From: Dehalococcoidia bacterium
Lineage (GTDB): Bacteria; Chloroflexota; Dehalococcoidia; GIF9; UBA5629
Assembly (NCBI GenBank): GCA_041653995.1
Contig: JBAZEK010000001.1
Coordinates: 992,001 to 1,056,000, forward strand
Direction: 5' to 3'
Length of the DNA stretch: 64,000 nt
Below, piece by piece: positions 50,117 to 58,493 of the stretch (the first letter of the stretch is position 1; every line of letters begins with the position of its first letter). The translations under genes were made by a program, and so were the position numbers. The notes below the pieces were generated by a model. That model did no database searches. It worked only from the letters and a program-made list of their open reading frames with translations, and was not told the origin of the DNA.

Positions 50117-51402
50117 GCGACAACGACACAGCCACATTAACACCGGCGAATCCGGCATCTACGGACGCCGATATGCTTGATAAGCAGCTGACCAGAGAGG
50201 TTGAAGCTGCGCTGGGCGGCTGCGTACGCTGCGGCCTCTGCGCCGAGTCCTGCCATTACTACTCCGCCCAGCCTCAACTTCAGAATATGCCCGTCTACCG
50301 GGGTGAGGCCGTGAGAAAATTTTTCCGCCAGGCCGGCAGCCGGGCGAAGGGATTATTTCATCGGCCTGCAAAGGCGAAAACCGATGTATCGTCCCTTGAC
50401 ACGCTGGCGGATATGGCCTTCGGCAAGTGCACCCTTTGCCGCCGCTGCACGGTGAACTGCCCTGTGGGAGTGGATACGGCGGCGCTCATGCGTACCGCAC
50501 GCGCCATCGCCACGGCCTCCGGCAAAGCGCCGGAGATACTGGTCCAGCTCGCCGATGCGGCCATCAGCCGCGGGGAGAACATGGAGCTCTTTCGCGATAT
50601 GTTGCTGGACCGTTTCAAAGAGCTTGAGGTCGAGACACGCAACAAGATCAATGATCCCGCTTTTTCGATTCCCGTGGGTAAAAAAGGCGCCGATATGCTG
50701 TTCGTAGGCCTCTCGGGCGAGCACAGCATAGTGCCCCCCGCCATATTGTTTCATTACGCCGGGGCAAACTGGACACTCAGCCTGTTTGAGGCGTCCAATT
50801 ATGGCTCATTCCTGGGCGACAGCGAGAGATCGAAAAAAATAGCTCAACGCATAATCGACGAAGCCGGAGACCTTGGTGTGAAAGAGGTTGTGATCGGCGA
50901 GTGCGGCCACGCATATACGGTGCTGCGCTGGGAGGCGCCCAAGTGGTTCAAAAAAGCGCTGCCGTTTCGTGTCAGGAGCCTGATAGAGGTGCTGGCCGAG
51001 TGGATACAGAGCGGGCGGCTGATCCTCAATCCCGAGGCCAATCCCGATCCTGTCACATATCATGATTCCTGCAACCTGGGCCGCAACGGCGGCCTTCTGG
51101 AGGAGCCACGCGTTGTGCTGCGCGCTGCAGTCAAGGATTTCCGCGAGATGTACCCCAACAGGGAGGAAAGCTATTGCTGCGGAGGAGGCAGCGGCATGGT
51201 GGCCGTTTCCGAATGGGAAGAACGGCGCATGCTGGCGGGCTTGCCTAAAGCCAGGCAGATCAAGGCCACCGGCGCTAAAATCGTTGTCGCTTCCTGCGAC
51301 AACTGCCGTATCCAGCTTGGCGAGCTCAACGAGCGCTACAACCTGGGCATCAAAGTGACCGGCCTGGCCGACCTGGTTGTGAACGCCGTCGTCAAAAAAT
51401 AG
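50113..51402 (+). CDS. HdrD/DsrK-like iron-sulfur (CCG-domain) protein
   Basis: The 429-residue protein has two 4Fe-4S motifs, CVRCGLCAESC (about residues 37-47) and CTLCRRCTVNC (about 107-117). A complete C-terminal cysteine-rich domain follows, with HDSCNLGRN, SYCCGGGSGM and ASCDNCRIQ, of the kind that binds the special 4Fe-4S cluster in heterodisulfide reductase HdrB/HdrD and DsrK. The first CCG repeat is reduced (GECGHAY near residue 259). ATG 50113 overlaps the membrane subunit stop. With the upstream genes it should form a quinone-linked disulfide or persulfide redox complex. Glycolate-oxidase-type GlcF is a less likely alternative. Confidence 0.87.
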   Translation: MSDNDTATLTPANPASTDADMLDKQLTREVEAALGGCVRCGLCAESCHYYSAQPQLQNMPVYRGEAVRKFFRQAGSRAKGLFHRPAKAKTDVSSLDTLADMAFGKCTLCRRCTVNCPVGVDTAALMRTARAIATASGKAPEILVQLADAAISRGENMELFRDMLLDRFKELEVETRNKINDPAFSIPVGKKGADMLFVGLSGEHSIVPPAILFHYAGANWTLSLFEASNYGSFLGDSERSKKIAQRIIDEAGDLGVKEVVIGECGHAYTVLRWEAPKWFKKALPFRVRSLIEVLAEWIQSGRLILNPEANPDPVTYHDSCNLGRNGGLLEEPRVVLRAAVKDFREMYPNREESYCCGGGSGMVAVSEWEERRMLAGLPKARQIKATGAKIVVASCDNCRIQLGELNERYNLGIKVTGLADLVVNAVVKK

Positions 51403-51445
51403 TTCCAGTGGGCCTTTTCTCTCCCTGCATTGCCGGCGCTTATTA

Positions 51446-51527
51446 GTCATTGCGAGGAACGTAGTGACGAAGCAATCCTGTACGTGATTGCGTATACACA
51501 AGATTGCCACGCTTCGCTCGCAATGAC
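51446..51527 (+). repeat. MITE/REP-like inverted-repeat element, copy 2
   Basis: An 82-base unit from GTCATTGCGAGGAACG to TCGCTCGCAATGAC, with inner AGCAATCCTGT and ACAAGATTGCC, is intact at both ends. It lies between the DsrK-like gene and the pseudouridine synthase and contains no gene. Confidence 0.85.
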
Positions 51528-51600
51528 GAGGAGAGAAACGCTGGCAACGACGTCTCGGCAAATACACCTCTTAACAGCGCCGTATGTTATCATTTGAGAC

Positions 51601-52332
51601 GTGGAATCCATTCCCCTCCTCAAGTACCTTGTGGAAGCCGGAATCGGCGCCAGGCGCCAGGTAGTAGCCGCCATCAAGATCGGCCGCGTATCAGTCAACG
51701 GGAAGCAGGCCGAGAGCTATACCATGCCGGTCTATCCGCAGGCGGACAGGATCACCTTCGACGGTAAACCCGTCGCGTTCCACAGCCGTGCCAGAATCGT
51801 CCTTATGCTGCACAAACCGCTGAACCTGCTGACTACCACTAGCGACGACCGCGGCAGGCAGACTGTGCTCGATATCCTCCCAGCCGAGTACCGCGGACTG
51901 GGCCTGTATCCTGTGGGAAGACTGGACCACGATACCACCGGGCTGCTACTTCTGACCAATGACGGCAACCTTACCTACCGCCTGACGCATCCCCGCTTCG
52001 AGCTGGGCAAGGAATACTTTGTGCACATAGAAGGTACGCTGAGCCGGCAGGAAAAAGAGCTGCTGGAAAAAGGCGTGATGCTGGACGACGGCATCACAGC
52101 GCCCGCCGGAGTGAAGGAGATCGGCTACGAGCCGCCCTACAATTACAGCATCACCATCCACGAAGGGCGCAACCGCCAGGTCAGGCGCATGTTCGCCCAT
52201 CTCGGATATACCGTCAAATCCTTAAAACGTGTCAGGATGGGGAATCTCCGGCTGGGCGACCTGGCTGAAGGAAGCTTCAGAAGACTCTCTGCACAGGAGA
52301 TCGCATCGGCCCTGCGCCAGCACAAACAATAG
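51601..52332 (+). CDS. RsuA/RluB-family 23S/16S rRNA pseudouridine synthase
   Basis: The 243-residue protein has an N-terminal S4 RNA-binding domain (PLLKYLVEAGIGARRQVVAA, then KIGRVSVNGKQ). The catalytic domain contains GRLDHDTTGLLLLTNDGNL near residue 106, with the catalytic Asp, and ITIHEGRNRQVRRMFAHLGY near 181. It modifies a uridine of large or small subunit rRNA; RluB-type seems most likely. The start is GTG 51601. No ribosome site is evident. Confidence 0.92.
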   Translation: MESIPLLKYLVEAGIGARRQVVAAIKIGRVSVNGKQAESYTMPVYPQADRITFDGKPVAFHSRARIVLMLHKPLNLLTTTSDDRGRQTVLDILPAEYRGLGLYPVGRLDHDTTGLLLLTNDGNLTYRLTHPRFELGKEYFVHIEGTLSRQEKELLEKGVMLDDGITAPAGVKEIGYEPPYNYSITIHEGRNRQVRRMFAHLGYTVKSLKRVRMGNLRLGDLAEGSFRRLSAQEIASALRQHKQ

Positions 52333-52348
52333 CACGCTCGAGTTCATA

Positions 52349-52372
52349 ATCATTGACGGGTAAGTCAATGAT
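52349..52372. promoter_or_regulatory. Palindromic operator candidate ahead of the SDR gene
   Basis: ATCATTGAC (52349-52357) and GTCAATGAT (52364-52372) form a perfect 9-bp inverted repeat around GGGTAA, about 80 bases before the SDR start. There is no T run, so a repressor site is more likely than a terminator. Confidence 0.4.
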
Positions 52373-52449
52373 GTGCAGCCGTTGCCCTGTTGGTGTACAA
52401 TATGCAGGGTTTTGCTCGCAACTAATTAAAATAAGGAGTGTGATTCAAT

Positions 52450-53391
52450 ATGGGTGACAGGCTAAAGGGCAAGGTAGCAATCGTTACGGGTTCCGGACGC
52501 GGCATCGGCCGTGCCGAGGCCATGGCGCTGGCCGCTGAGGGCGCCAAGGTTGTTGTCAACGACCTCGGCGCAGCTTCAGACGGCTCCGGCAAATCGGCCA
52601 GCCCGGCGGAGGAAGTCTGCCAGGAGATCAAGAAGCTGGGCGGCGAGGCCGTACCCAATTTTGATTCTGTGGCCACCTGGGCCGGCGGCGAGAATATCGT
52701 AAAGACCGCTATCGATAAATTCGGCCGCATCGACATCCTGGTCAATAACGCGGGCATCCTGCGCGACCGCATGCTCTTCAACATGAGCGAGGACGAGTGG
52801 GATATTATTCTCAAAATACATCTATATGGCCATTTTTACTGTGCCAGGGCTGCTTCTCCCTATATGCGCCAGCAGCGCTGGGGGCGCATCATCAACACCT
52901 CATCCATCGCCGGCCTGGGCAATATGGGCCAGACCAACTACAGCGCAGCCAAAGAGGGCATCGTCGGATTCACCCGCTCGGCGGCTCTGGATCTGGGCAA
53001 ATACGGCATAACCTGCAATGCCATCCGTCCCAATGCAGCCACGCGCATGACGGTTACACCCGAGCTCAAGGCCGCCTGGGAGAAGAGGGCCGCAGCGGCG
53101 GGCATCACCGATAAGGCGCAGTTCGAGGCCATGATCAGCCAGATGTTCGCCTCCAAACCTGAGAATATCGCCCCTGTAGTGGTTTTCCTCTGCACGGACG
53201 AGGCTGCCAACATCAACGGCAGGACCCTCTTTATCAACCTCAACCAGGTCGGCCTGTATTCAGAGCCTGCCCTGATCAAGGAGATCAATAAGGCCGAAGG
53301 CTTCTGGTCTGTTGATGAACTGGTCAAAGAGATCCCGGGCAAGCTGACCGGCGACCTGGTGAATCCGGCGCCGCCTCAGCCGGCCAAATAA
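52450..53391 (+). CDS. Short-chain dehydrogenase/reductase, 3-hydroxyacyl-CoA dehydrogenase-like
   Basis: The 313-residue protein has the NAD(P) motif VTGSGRGIGRAEAMALAAEG (about residues 13-32), NNAGILRDR near residue 98, a catalytic Ser in INTSSIAGL and the YxxxK pair in NYSAAKEG. The stretch VVNDLGAASDGSGKSASPAE is like the SDR domain of multifunctional beta-oxidation enzyme type 2, so oxidation of a 3-hydroxyacyl-CoA or steroid-like alcohol is plausible. The C-terminal tail of about 40 residues is longer than in FabG. GGAG lies 12 bases upstream. A long perfect hairpin follows the gene. Confidence 0.87.
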   Translation: MGDRLKGKVAIVTGSGRGIGRAEAMALAAEGAKVVVNDLGAASDGSGKSASPAEEVCQEIKKLGGEAVPNFDSVATWAGGENIVKTAIDKFGRIDILVNNAGILRDRMLFNMSEDEWDIILKIHLYGHFYCARAASPYMRQQRWGRIINTSSIAGLGNMGQTNYSAAKEGIVGFTRSAALDLGKYGITCNAIRPNAATRMTVTPELKAAWEKRAAAAGITDKAQFEAMISQMFASKPENIAPVVVFLCTDEAANINGRTLFINLNQVGLYSEPALIKEINKAEGFWSVDELVKEIPGKLTGDLVNPAPPQPAK

Positions 53392-53412
53392 ACCGCTCAA
53401 ACAGATAAGCTA

Positions 53413-53449
53413 AACAGAAGGGCATCACCCTAAAAGATGCCCTTCTGTT
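53413..53449 (+). terminator. Hairpin terminator after the SDR gene
   Basis: AACAGAAGGGCATC (53413-53426) and GATGCCCTTCTGTT (53436-53449) form a perfect 14-bp stem with a nine-base loop, 22 bases after the SDR stop. The following tract is only partly T-rich. Confidence 0.7.
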
Positions 53450-53496
53450 ATAATCTCCTTTAACAAGCGCCGGCAGGCTTCAATCAGAGGTTGAAA

Positions 53497-54963
53497 ATGA
53501 CTGATTTCATCGTGCAGGACAGCCGACGTCAGCTCTGGATCGTCATAAGCGTGGCATTTGCAGCGTTTATGGCGGCGCTGGATACCTATATTGTCAACGT
53601 GGCCCTGCCCACCATAGCGTCGGATTTCAATGCCAGCCCCACCGATGCGGCGCTCATCACGCTTTCATATCTGCTGGTCATCACCAGCACCCTGCTTATC
53701 TTCGGTAAGATCGGGGAGAGGACAGGCTTCAAAGTCGTGTTTGTCGCCGGATTCGCCCTGTTCGCCGTCGGCTCTTTCCTGAGTGGACTGGCTCCCACGC
53801 TGTACCTGCTCTCAGGCGCGCGCTGCATACAGGGATTTGGCGCCGCCATGCTTTACGCCGTGGGGATGGCCATGATAATCAGGTACATACCGCCGGGCAA
53901 GCGCGGCTGGGCTTTCGGCATCACCTCGACCGGGGCCGGTATGGGCGTGATTATAGGCGCGCCCATGGGCGGCTTTATCACGCAGTACCTGGACTGGCAC
54001 TGGATATTCTGGTTCAACGTGCCGGTCGGTATCGCCGCCGTCATCGTGGCGCTGAAGGTGATGCCCAACGACCGCGTCCGCCGCAAAAAGGGCGTCAAAC
54101 TTCCCCCCTTCGATATCGCCGGCGCCCTGATGAGCTTTTTCGCGCTGGCGCTCCTTGTGGGAGCTATAAACCGGGGCCAGCAGTTCGGCTGGGACCACTG
54201 GGGCATCTGGGGCTCATTCACTCTCTCCGCCATACTTTTCATAGCGTTCGTACTGTGGGAGAAGAGGTGCCGCGATCCCCTGCTCGACATGTCCCTTTTC
54301 AAGTTCGCCAGCTTCGGCTTCGGATCGTTCGCCGCACTGGCCGCATGGAGTATGTACTCCGGAGGCAACTTCCTCTTCCCCTTCTACCTGACCATGATCC
54401 AGGGCCTTTCATCCAGCATGATCGGCTCCATCTTCCTTATCAGCTCCGTTGTATATATCGCCACCAGCCTTTACATGGGACGGCTGTCCGACCGGATCGG
54501 CAGGCGGGTGCTATGCTGCGCCGGCATGATCTCGGCCTGCGCGGCGCTGATTTTCCTGGCGCTGACGATGGGCCTGCCCTCCCTCATTCCCATGATGGTT
54601 TATCTGGCATGGGTCGGCGTATCCATGGGCACATTCGTCTCACCCAATAACAGCCTTATGCTCGGATCCATACCGACAGATAACCAGGGCGAAGCGTCGG
54701 CGGCGTCCAGGGCCATGCAAAACCTGGGCATGGTGCTGGGCGTGGCTATCTTTGAGACCGTGTTCTCGGCCTTCATACCATCCGCCGACCTGGGCTCCGA
54801 GCAGGCCGTTGCAGGTGTGCCCACAAACGTGCTTGTGATGGGCTTCAGCGCCGCATGTTTCGTGGGCGCCGCCATGTGCGTTTTATCCCTCATCCTATCC
54901 TGGCTGGCCAAAGAAGACAGTGCGGCTGCAACGGGCGAAAAGCCCGGGCCCATAGCGATTTAG
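53497..54963 (+). CDS. DHA2-family (EmrB/QacA-type) MFS exporter, 14 helices
   Basis: The 488-residue protein has fourteen hydrophobic helices. FMAALDTYIVNVALPTIASD at the N-terminus is the signature of the DHA2 drug:proton antiporters. GKIGERTGFKVVF is the loop 2-3 motif and GITSTGAGMGVIIGAPMGGF is motif C. It probably exports hydrophobic compounds. ATG 53497 follows AGAGG. A TTG six bases upstream is the alternative. It is followed by a GNAT gene after 27 bases, and the two may be co-expressed. Confidence 0.9.
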   Translation: MTDFIVQDSRRQLWIVISVAFAAFMAALDTYIVNVALPTIASDFNASPTDAALITLSYLLVITSTLLIFGKIGERTGFKVVFVAGFALFAVGSFLSGLAPTLYLLSGARCIQGFGAAMLYAVGMAMIIRYIPPGKRGWAFGITSTGAGMGVIIGAPMGGFITQYLDWHWIFWFNVPVGIAAVIVALKVMPNDRVRRKKGVKLPPFDIAGALMSFFALALLVGAINRGQQFGWDHWGIWGSFTLSAILFIAFVLWEKRCRDPLLDMSLFKFASFGFGSFAALAAWSMYSGGNFLFPFYLTMIQGLSSSMIGSIFLISSVVYIATSLYMGRLSDRIGRRVLCCAGMISACAALIFLALTMGLPSLIPMMVYLAWVGVSMGTFVSPNNSLMLGSIPTDNQGEASAASRAMQNLGMVLGVAIFETVFSAFIPSADLGSEQAVAGVPTNVLVMGFSAACFVGAAMCVLSLILSWLAKEDSAAATGEKPGPIAI

Positions 54964-54990
54964 CGTACCTTTATACAGAGGTTACTTTCG

Positions 54991-55485
54991 ATGCAGGGCT
55001 ATGAGATAAGACGGGTACGGGAGGCGGACCGCAGCACCGTGGTGAGCATCTTCAACTACTTCGTTGAGAACAGCTTCGCTGCCTACCCCGATAAAAAAGT
55101 GGGGCCGGAGATCTTCGACCTGCTTAAAAATATGAGCAGGGCGGGGGTTTTTTATGTGGCGGAAACGGCAGACAAAGAGGTGATAGGCTTCGCCCTGCTG
55201 AGACATCACCAGGTTGCAGAGGCGTTCAAGCGTGCCGGCGAGATCACCTATTTCATTCTGCCCGGGCACGAACGCAGGGGCCTGGGCTCCCGCTTTATGG
55301 AGACCATTATTATTGATGCCAGGGCTGCAGGTGTGGAAACGCTACTGGCCAATATATCATCGCTCAACGAGGTGAGCCTAAATTTCCACCTCAAGCACGG
55401 ATTCAAAGAGTGCGGAAGCTTCCAGCGCATCGGGCAGAAGTTCGGCCGGGATTTCGACGTCGTCTGGATGCAGAAATTCCTGTAG
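54991..55485 (+). CDS. GNAT-family N-acetyltransferase
   Basis: The 164-residue protein has the GNAT fold: YEIRRVREADRSTVVSIFNY at the start, the acetyl-CoA loop LPGHERRGLGSRFMETII (about residues 90-107) in the Q/RxxGxG/A form, and NEVSLNFHLKHGFKECGSF near residue 126. It resembles phosphinothricin/amino-acid acetyltransferases. The substrate is unknown. Confidence 0.88.
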   Translation: MQGYEIRRVREADRSTVVSIFNYFVENSFAAYPDKKVGPEIFDLLKNMSRAGVFYVAETADKEVIGFALLRHHQVAEAFKRAGEITYFILPGHERRGLGSRFMETIIIDARAAGVETLLANISSLNEVSLNFHLKHGFKECGSFQRIGQKFGRDFDVVWMQKFL

Positions 55486-55497
55486 GCCGGCGCACGC

Positions 55498-55583
55498 GTC
55501 ATTACGAGGAACGCAGTGACGAAGCAATCTTGTGCCGTCATGCGCGTGAACAGGATTGCCGCGCCCTCCGGGCTCGCAATGAC
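55498..55583 (+). repeat. MITE/REP-like inverted-repeat element, copy 3
   Basis: An 86-base unit from GTCATTACGAGGAACGCAGT to CGGGCTCGCAATGAC, slightly more diverged at the left end (GTCATTACGAG). It lies between the converging GNAT and HtrA genes. Confidence 0.85.
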
Positions 55584-55602
55584 CAATGATGATTAATACT
55601 TA

Positions 55603-56871
55603 CTACTTCGAGCGGAAATCGAAAGGCCCGATTTTAAATTCGTACTGATCTGAGTCCGGCGCCGGTATCCAATCCTGGCCGTCGCCCTGGTCGAACTCAT
55701 AGTACCCCGGCAGCCTGTCGGGCCATTCAGCCAGCTCAACCGGCACCGAGAGCTGCTGATCCCCTCTCTGTATAGACAGTGTGACTTTATCCCCCGGCTT
55801 CTTGCCGTTGAAATAAGAAAGGATATCGTTCACTTTAGCTACAGGTGTATCATCAACCGCCAGGATAATGTCGCCACCCGCCGCAGGCTCGTTTTGTTTA
55901 TTCCTGCCGCTCTCCACCAACCCGGCCCTGTCCGCAGGGCTGCCGGTTATAACGCCGACGATGTACACGCCCTTCGTCGCCTTGAGATCCAGCTTGTCCT
56001 CCAGGTCTCGGCTGACGGGCATGCCCTCGATGCCGAGCCAGGGGGCCCTGATGGTGCTGCCCTTGATCAGCTCAGGCAGTACTTTTTTAGCGGTATTGAT
56101 AGGTACGGCAAATCCCACCCCGTTGGCTGTGGCCTCTATAGCAGTATTGATACCGACTACTTCGCCTTTCGAATTGAGCAGCGGGCCGCCGGAATTGCCG
56201 GGATTGATTGCGGCGTCCGTCTGTATGATATCCGTTATATTGCGGCTGTTGGAATTTGGTATGGACCTGCCCGTGCCGCTGATGATGCCGATGGTGATAG
56301 AGCCCTGCAGACCGTAGGGCGAACCAAGGGCCAACGCCATCTGGCCGGGTTTGACCTCGCTGGAATCTGCCATCACCAGGTATGTCAGGTTCGGCACTTT
56401 GGAAGCATCCACCTGCAGCAGGGCTACATCGTTATTGAGGTCTGCTCCGATGACCTTTCCCTGGAGCTCGCTGCCGTCGCTGAGCACGATCTTGACGGTG
56501 GAAGCCCTGTCCACCACGTGGTTATTGGTGAGAATATGGCCTTCCGTATCGATGATGAAGCCCGATCCCTGCCCCCTCATATTGGGTATATCCAGGCCGA
56601 AGGGGCCGAGCAATTTAGAGGCGATCGTTGTCTCGGATTCCACCTGCACCACGGCCGGTATGCACTTTTCATACAGCGAAACAACCGTGTCTTCATCGTA
56701 GAGCGGCGTCACCTGCACCGTCGCCGATGAGGAGGGAAGGTTGATGGACTTCTGCTCCGTGGAAACGGATCCCGCGCTGCAGCCGGTAAGCAGGAGCGCA
56801 GCAATTAAAAGGGCAGCGGCCGGCGTTCCGATCATGCTGCGCCGTCCACTGCAAATTTTTAATAAAGACAT
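55603..56871 (-). CDS. HtrA/DegP-type serine protease lipoprotein with one PDZ domain
   Basis: The 422-residue protein has a signal with lipobox LLTGC (Cys31). In the trypsin-like domain the triad is His118 (ILTNNHVVD), Asp148 (LNNDVALLQVD) and Ser227 (NPGNSGGPLLN). A single PDZ domain (about residues 285-385) contains VIAV-type ILAVDDTPVAKVNDILSYF. It degrades or refolds damaged proteins outside the cytoplasmic membrane. It is the last gene of a sigma/anti-sigma/protease operon, which fits an envelope-stress response. Confidence 0.93.
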   Translation of the reverse strand: MSLLKICSGRRSMIGTPAAALLIAALLLTGCSAGSVSTEQKSINLPSSSATVQVTPLYDEDTVVSLYEKCIPAVVQVESETTIASKLLGPFGLDIPNMRGQGSGFIIDTEGHILTNNHVVDRASTVKIVLSDGSELQGKVIGADLNNDVALLQVDASKVPNLTYLVMADSSEVKPGQMALALGSPYGLQGSITIGIISGTGRSIPNSNSRNITDIIQTDAAINPGNSGGPLLNSKGEVVGINTAIEATANGVGFAVPINTAKKVLPELIKGSTIRAPWLGIEGMPVSRDLEDKLDLKATKGVYIVGVITGSPADRAGLVESGRNKQNEPAAGGDIILAVDDTPVAKVNDILSYFNGKKPGDKVTLSIQRGDQQLSVPVELAEWPDRLPGYYEFDQGDGQDWIPAPDSDQYEFKIGPFDFRSK

Positions 56872-56906
56872 TTATAACCTCCCGGTATTCGATATCCGTA
56901 GTGAGA

Positions 56907-57716
56907 TCAAAGGTTCTGCGGCCCGAAGAATATCTCGTAGTAGTACATGTTGCCCGCCTCCGGCTCCGTGATACGCTCAACGCGGCCCTGCTCGAGGTCG
57001 ACCAGCGCCAGCCAGGTTTTCCCATCGAGCTGCACCGATACGATGGCCTGTGCCGCGGCGGGCGTAACTTTCAGAATGGAGCCTCCGATAACGGACATAT
57101 TGGAGACGGAGGAAAAAATAGGGAAGACCCTGTCCACACTTCCACCCCTGTCCATGACACTTTTCATCCTCTCATCCGCAGCGGCGATTTTTATCGCGCC
57201 TTCACGCTCATCCTGGGCCAGCTCCGGCATAAAAAGCCCCTCGTAGCGCCGTGCGCTTACCACCGTTTTGACGTTTATATCCACATCGGCTTCGATTAAA
57301 TCCCCCATACATCGCCCGCAGATGACGCTGGCCATACCGTCCCTCACATCCACGCGCATTATGATGATCTCCCCCGTGCCGTTGAGGCGCTGCTGTATGC
57401 CGGGATCCCTTTTGACCACGTCCGCAGCGACAACCGAGGGCGAGGGGGCGGCCAGATAAAAGGCCAGCGATAGCACGGCGGCCACAACGAAGATGGCCAG
57501 GCCGCTGGCGGCGGCCATCCTCCAGGACGGCGCGCGCAGCCAGTTCAGCCAGCCCTTAAAGATGTTCCCCGGCGATTCCAGGCTTCCGCCCGCTGCCAGA
57601 GCTTTCGCATAGGCACCCTGCAGCAGCACCTTTCGCAGGCTGCTTTTGTGTCCCGCTACCATCAGGTCGGGCAGATCAGTGCTTTCCAGCATCCTGATAA
57701 GCGCTTCTTTTTTCAT
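56907..57716 (-). CDS. Membrane-spanning putative anti-sigma factor
   Basis: The 269-residue protein has about 70 cytoplasmic residues (MKKEALIRMLESTDLPDLMV), one transmembrane helix at about 72-90 (AAASGLAIFVVAAVLSLAFY) and an outer domain of about 180 residues. It lies 53 bases after the ECF sigma gene and 36 before the HtrA gene, the normal place of an anti-sigma factor. No zinc-binding HxxxCxxC motif is seen. The outer domain has CGRCMGD, which could sense redox state. The role is inferred from position and topology. Confidence 0.7.
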   Translation of the reverse strand: MKKEALIRMLESTDLPDLMVAGHKSSLRKVLLQGAYAKALAAGGSLESPGNIFKGWLNWLRAPSWRMAAASGLAIFVVAAVLSLAFYLAAPSPSVVAADVVKRDPGIQQRLNGTGEIIIMRVDVRDGMASVICGRCMGDLIEADVDINVKTVVSARRYEGLFMPELAQDEREGAIKIAAADERMKSVMDRGGSVDRVFPIFSSVSNMSVIGGSILKVTPAAAQAIVSVQLDGKTWLALVDLEQGRVERITEPEAGNMYYYEIFFGPQNL

Positions 57717-57768
57717 AATCCTATGCTTCCGTCCAATAATATAATGTGTTTTAACATAAAAAGTTGCA

Positions 57769-58362
57769 TCACTTCATTTGTTCGCGGAGCTTTTCGACCC
57801 CCCTGTGCAGCAGCGACTTGATTGTTCCCTCTTTCTTGCCCAGTATCTTCACCATCTCGCGTATCTTCTTTTTTTCGAAGAACTTCAGGGCTATGACCTC
57901 CTGATAAATAAAGGGCAGCTCGGAGATCTTTTTGTGCAGTGTAATGAATTCCTCGTGCCGGCTCAGCTCCTCCTCCGCCTCGCTTATCTCGTCGCTGTAA
58001 TCACCGGTGTCCGCCAGGTCGGCGATGGATTCGATGCTGGATATCCTCCTTCCCCCCTCCCTGCGGTAATGGTCATTAACCTCATTGCTGGCGATACGGT
58101 AAAGCCAGGCCGCGAAGGGCACGTCCCGCCAGCGATACTTTTTAATCTGCGCAAAGGCTTTGAGAAAGGTTATCGATGTTATGTCAAGTGCTAACTGAAC
58201 ACTGGCAGTTCGTTTCAAAGCATAGTTGAAGATGCGCCGGTAGTAGATTTCGTACAGTTCTCCGAAGGCTTCCGGGCTGTGCTGGGCGCGCTTCACCAGC
58301 TCCTTTTCCGCTTGCAACTGGTCCGGCGAAAGCGAAGTATCAGACGTCATATGATCAGGCAT
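57769..58362 (-). CDS. ECF-type RNA polymerase sigma factor
   Basis: The 197-residue protein has region 2 (FGELYEIYYRRIFNYALKRT, then ALDITSITFLKAFAQIKKYR and FAAWLYRIASNEVNDHYRRE, about residues 33-102) and region 4 (ISELPFIYQEVIALKFFEKK and MVKILGKKEGTIKSLLHRGV, about 145-192). It directs polymerase to stress promoters. ATG 58362 has no ribosome site and could be read from ATG 58350. A likely ECF promoter lies just upstream, suggesting autoregulation. Anti-sigma and protease genes follow. Confidence 0.93.
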   Translation of the reverse strand: MPDHMTSDTSLSPDQLQAEKELVKRAQHSPEAFGELYEIYYRRIFNYALKRTASVQLALDITSITFLKAFAQIKKYRWRDVPFAAWLYRIASNEVNDHYRREGGRRISSIESIADLADTGDYSDEISEAEEELSRHEEFITLHKKISELPFIYQEVIALKFFEKKKIREMVKILGKKEGTIKSLLHRGVEKLREQMK

Positions 58363-58380
58363 GTAACACAGTTTAACTCA

Positions 58381-58407
58381 TAACGTAATGGATGCAAAAA
58401 GGTTGCA
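58381..58407 (-). promoter_or_regulatory. Candidate ECF-sigma promoter of the stress operon
   Basis: On the minus strand TGCAAC (58407-58402), exactly 16 bases, then CGTTA (58385-58381). This matches the TGAAAC-N16-CGTA form recognised by many ECF sigma factors at five of six -35 positions and lies about 20 bases before the sigma start. Confidence 0.5.
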
Positions 58408-58493
58408 TGCGTAAAACAGGCTGCAACGATATTGGTAATTGTGGCAGGCAACATGCACGGCCTGTATGCGAACTGACGGGCAGCGCGATCCGG

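Noticed and set aside
48324..51402. ArsR operon as arsenic resistance
   Set aside because: No arsenate reductase, ArsB/Acr3 or metal-binding CxC motif is present. The genes behind it are sulfur-relay and redox proteins.
50113..51402. HdrD/DsrK-like protein as part of a glycolate or lactate oxidase
   Set aside because: No FAD-linked oxidase subunit is next to it. The neighbours are a NarI/DsrM-like membrane subunit and sulfur carriers.
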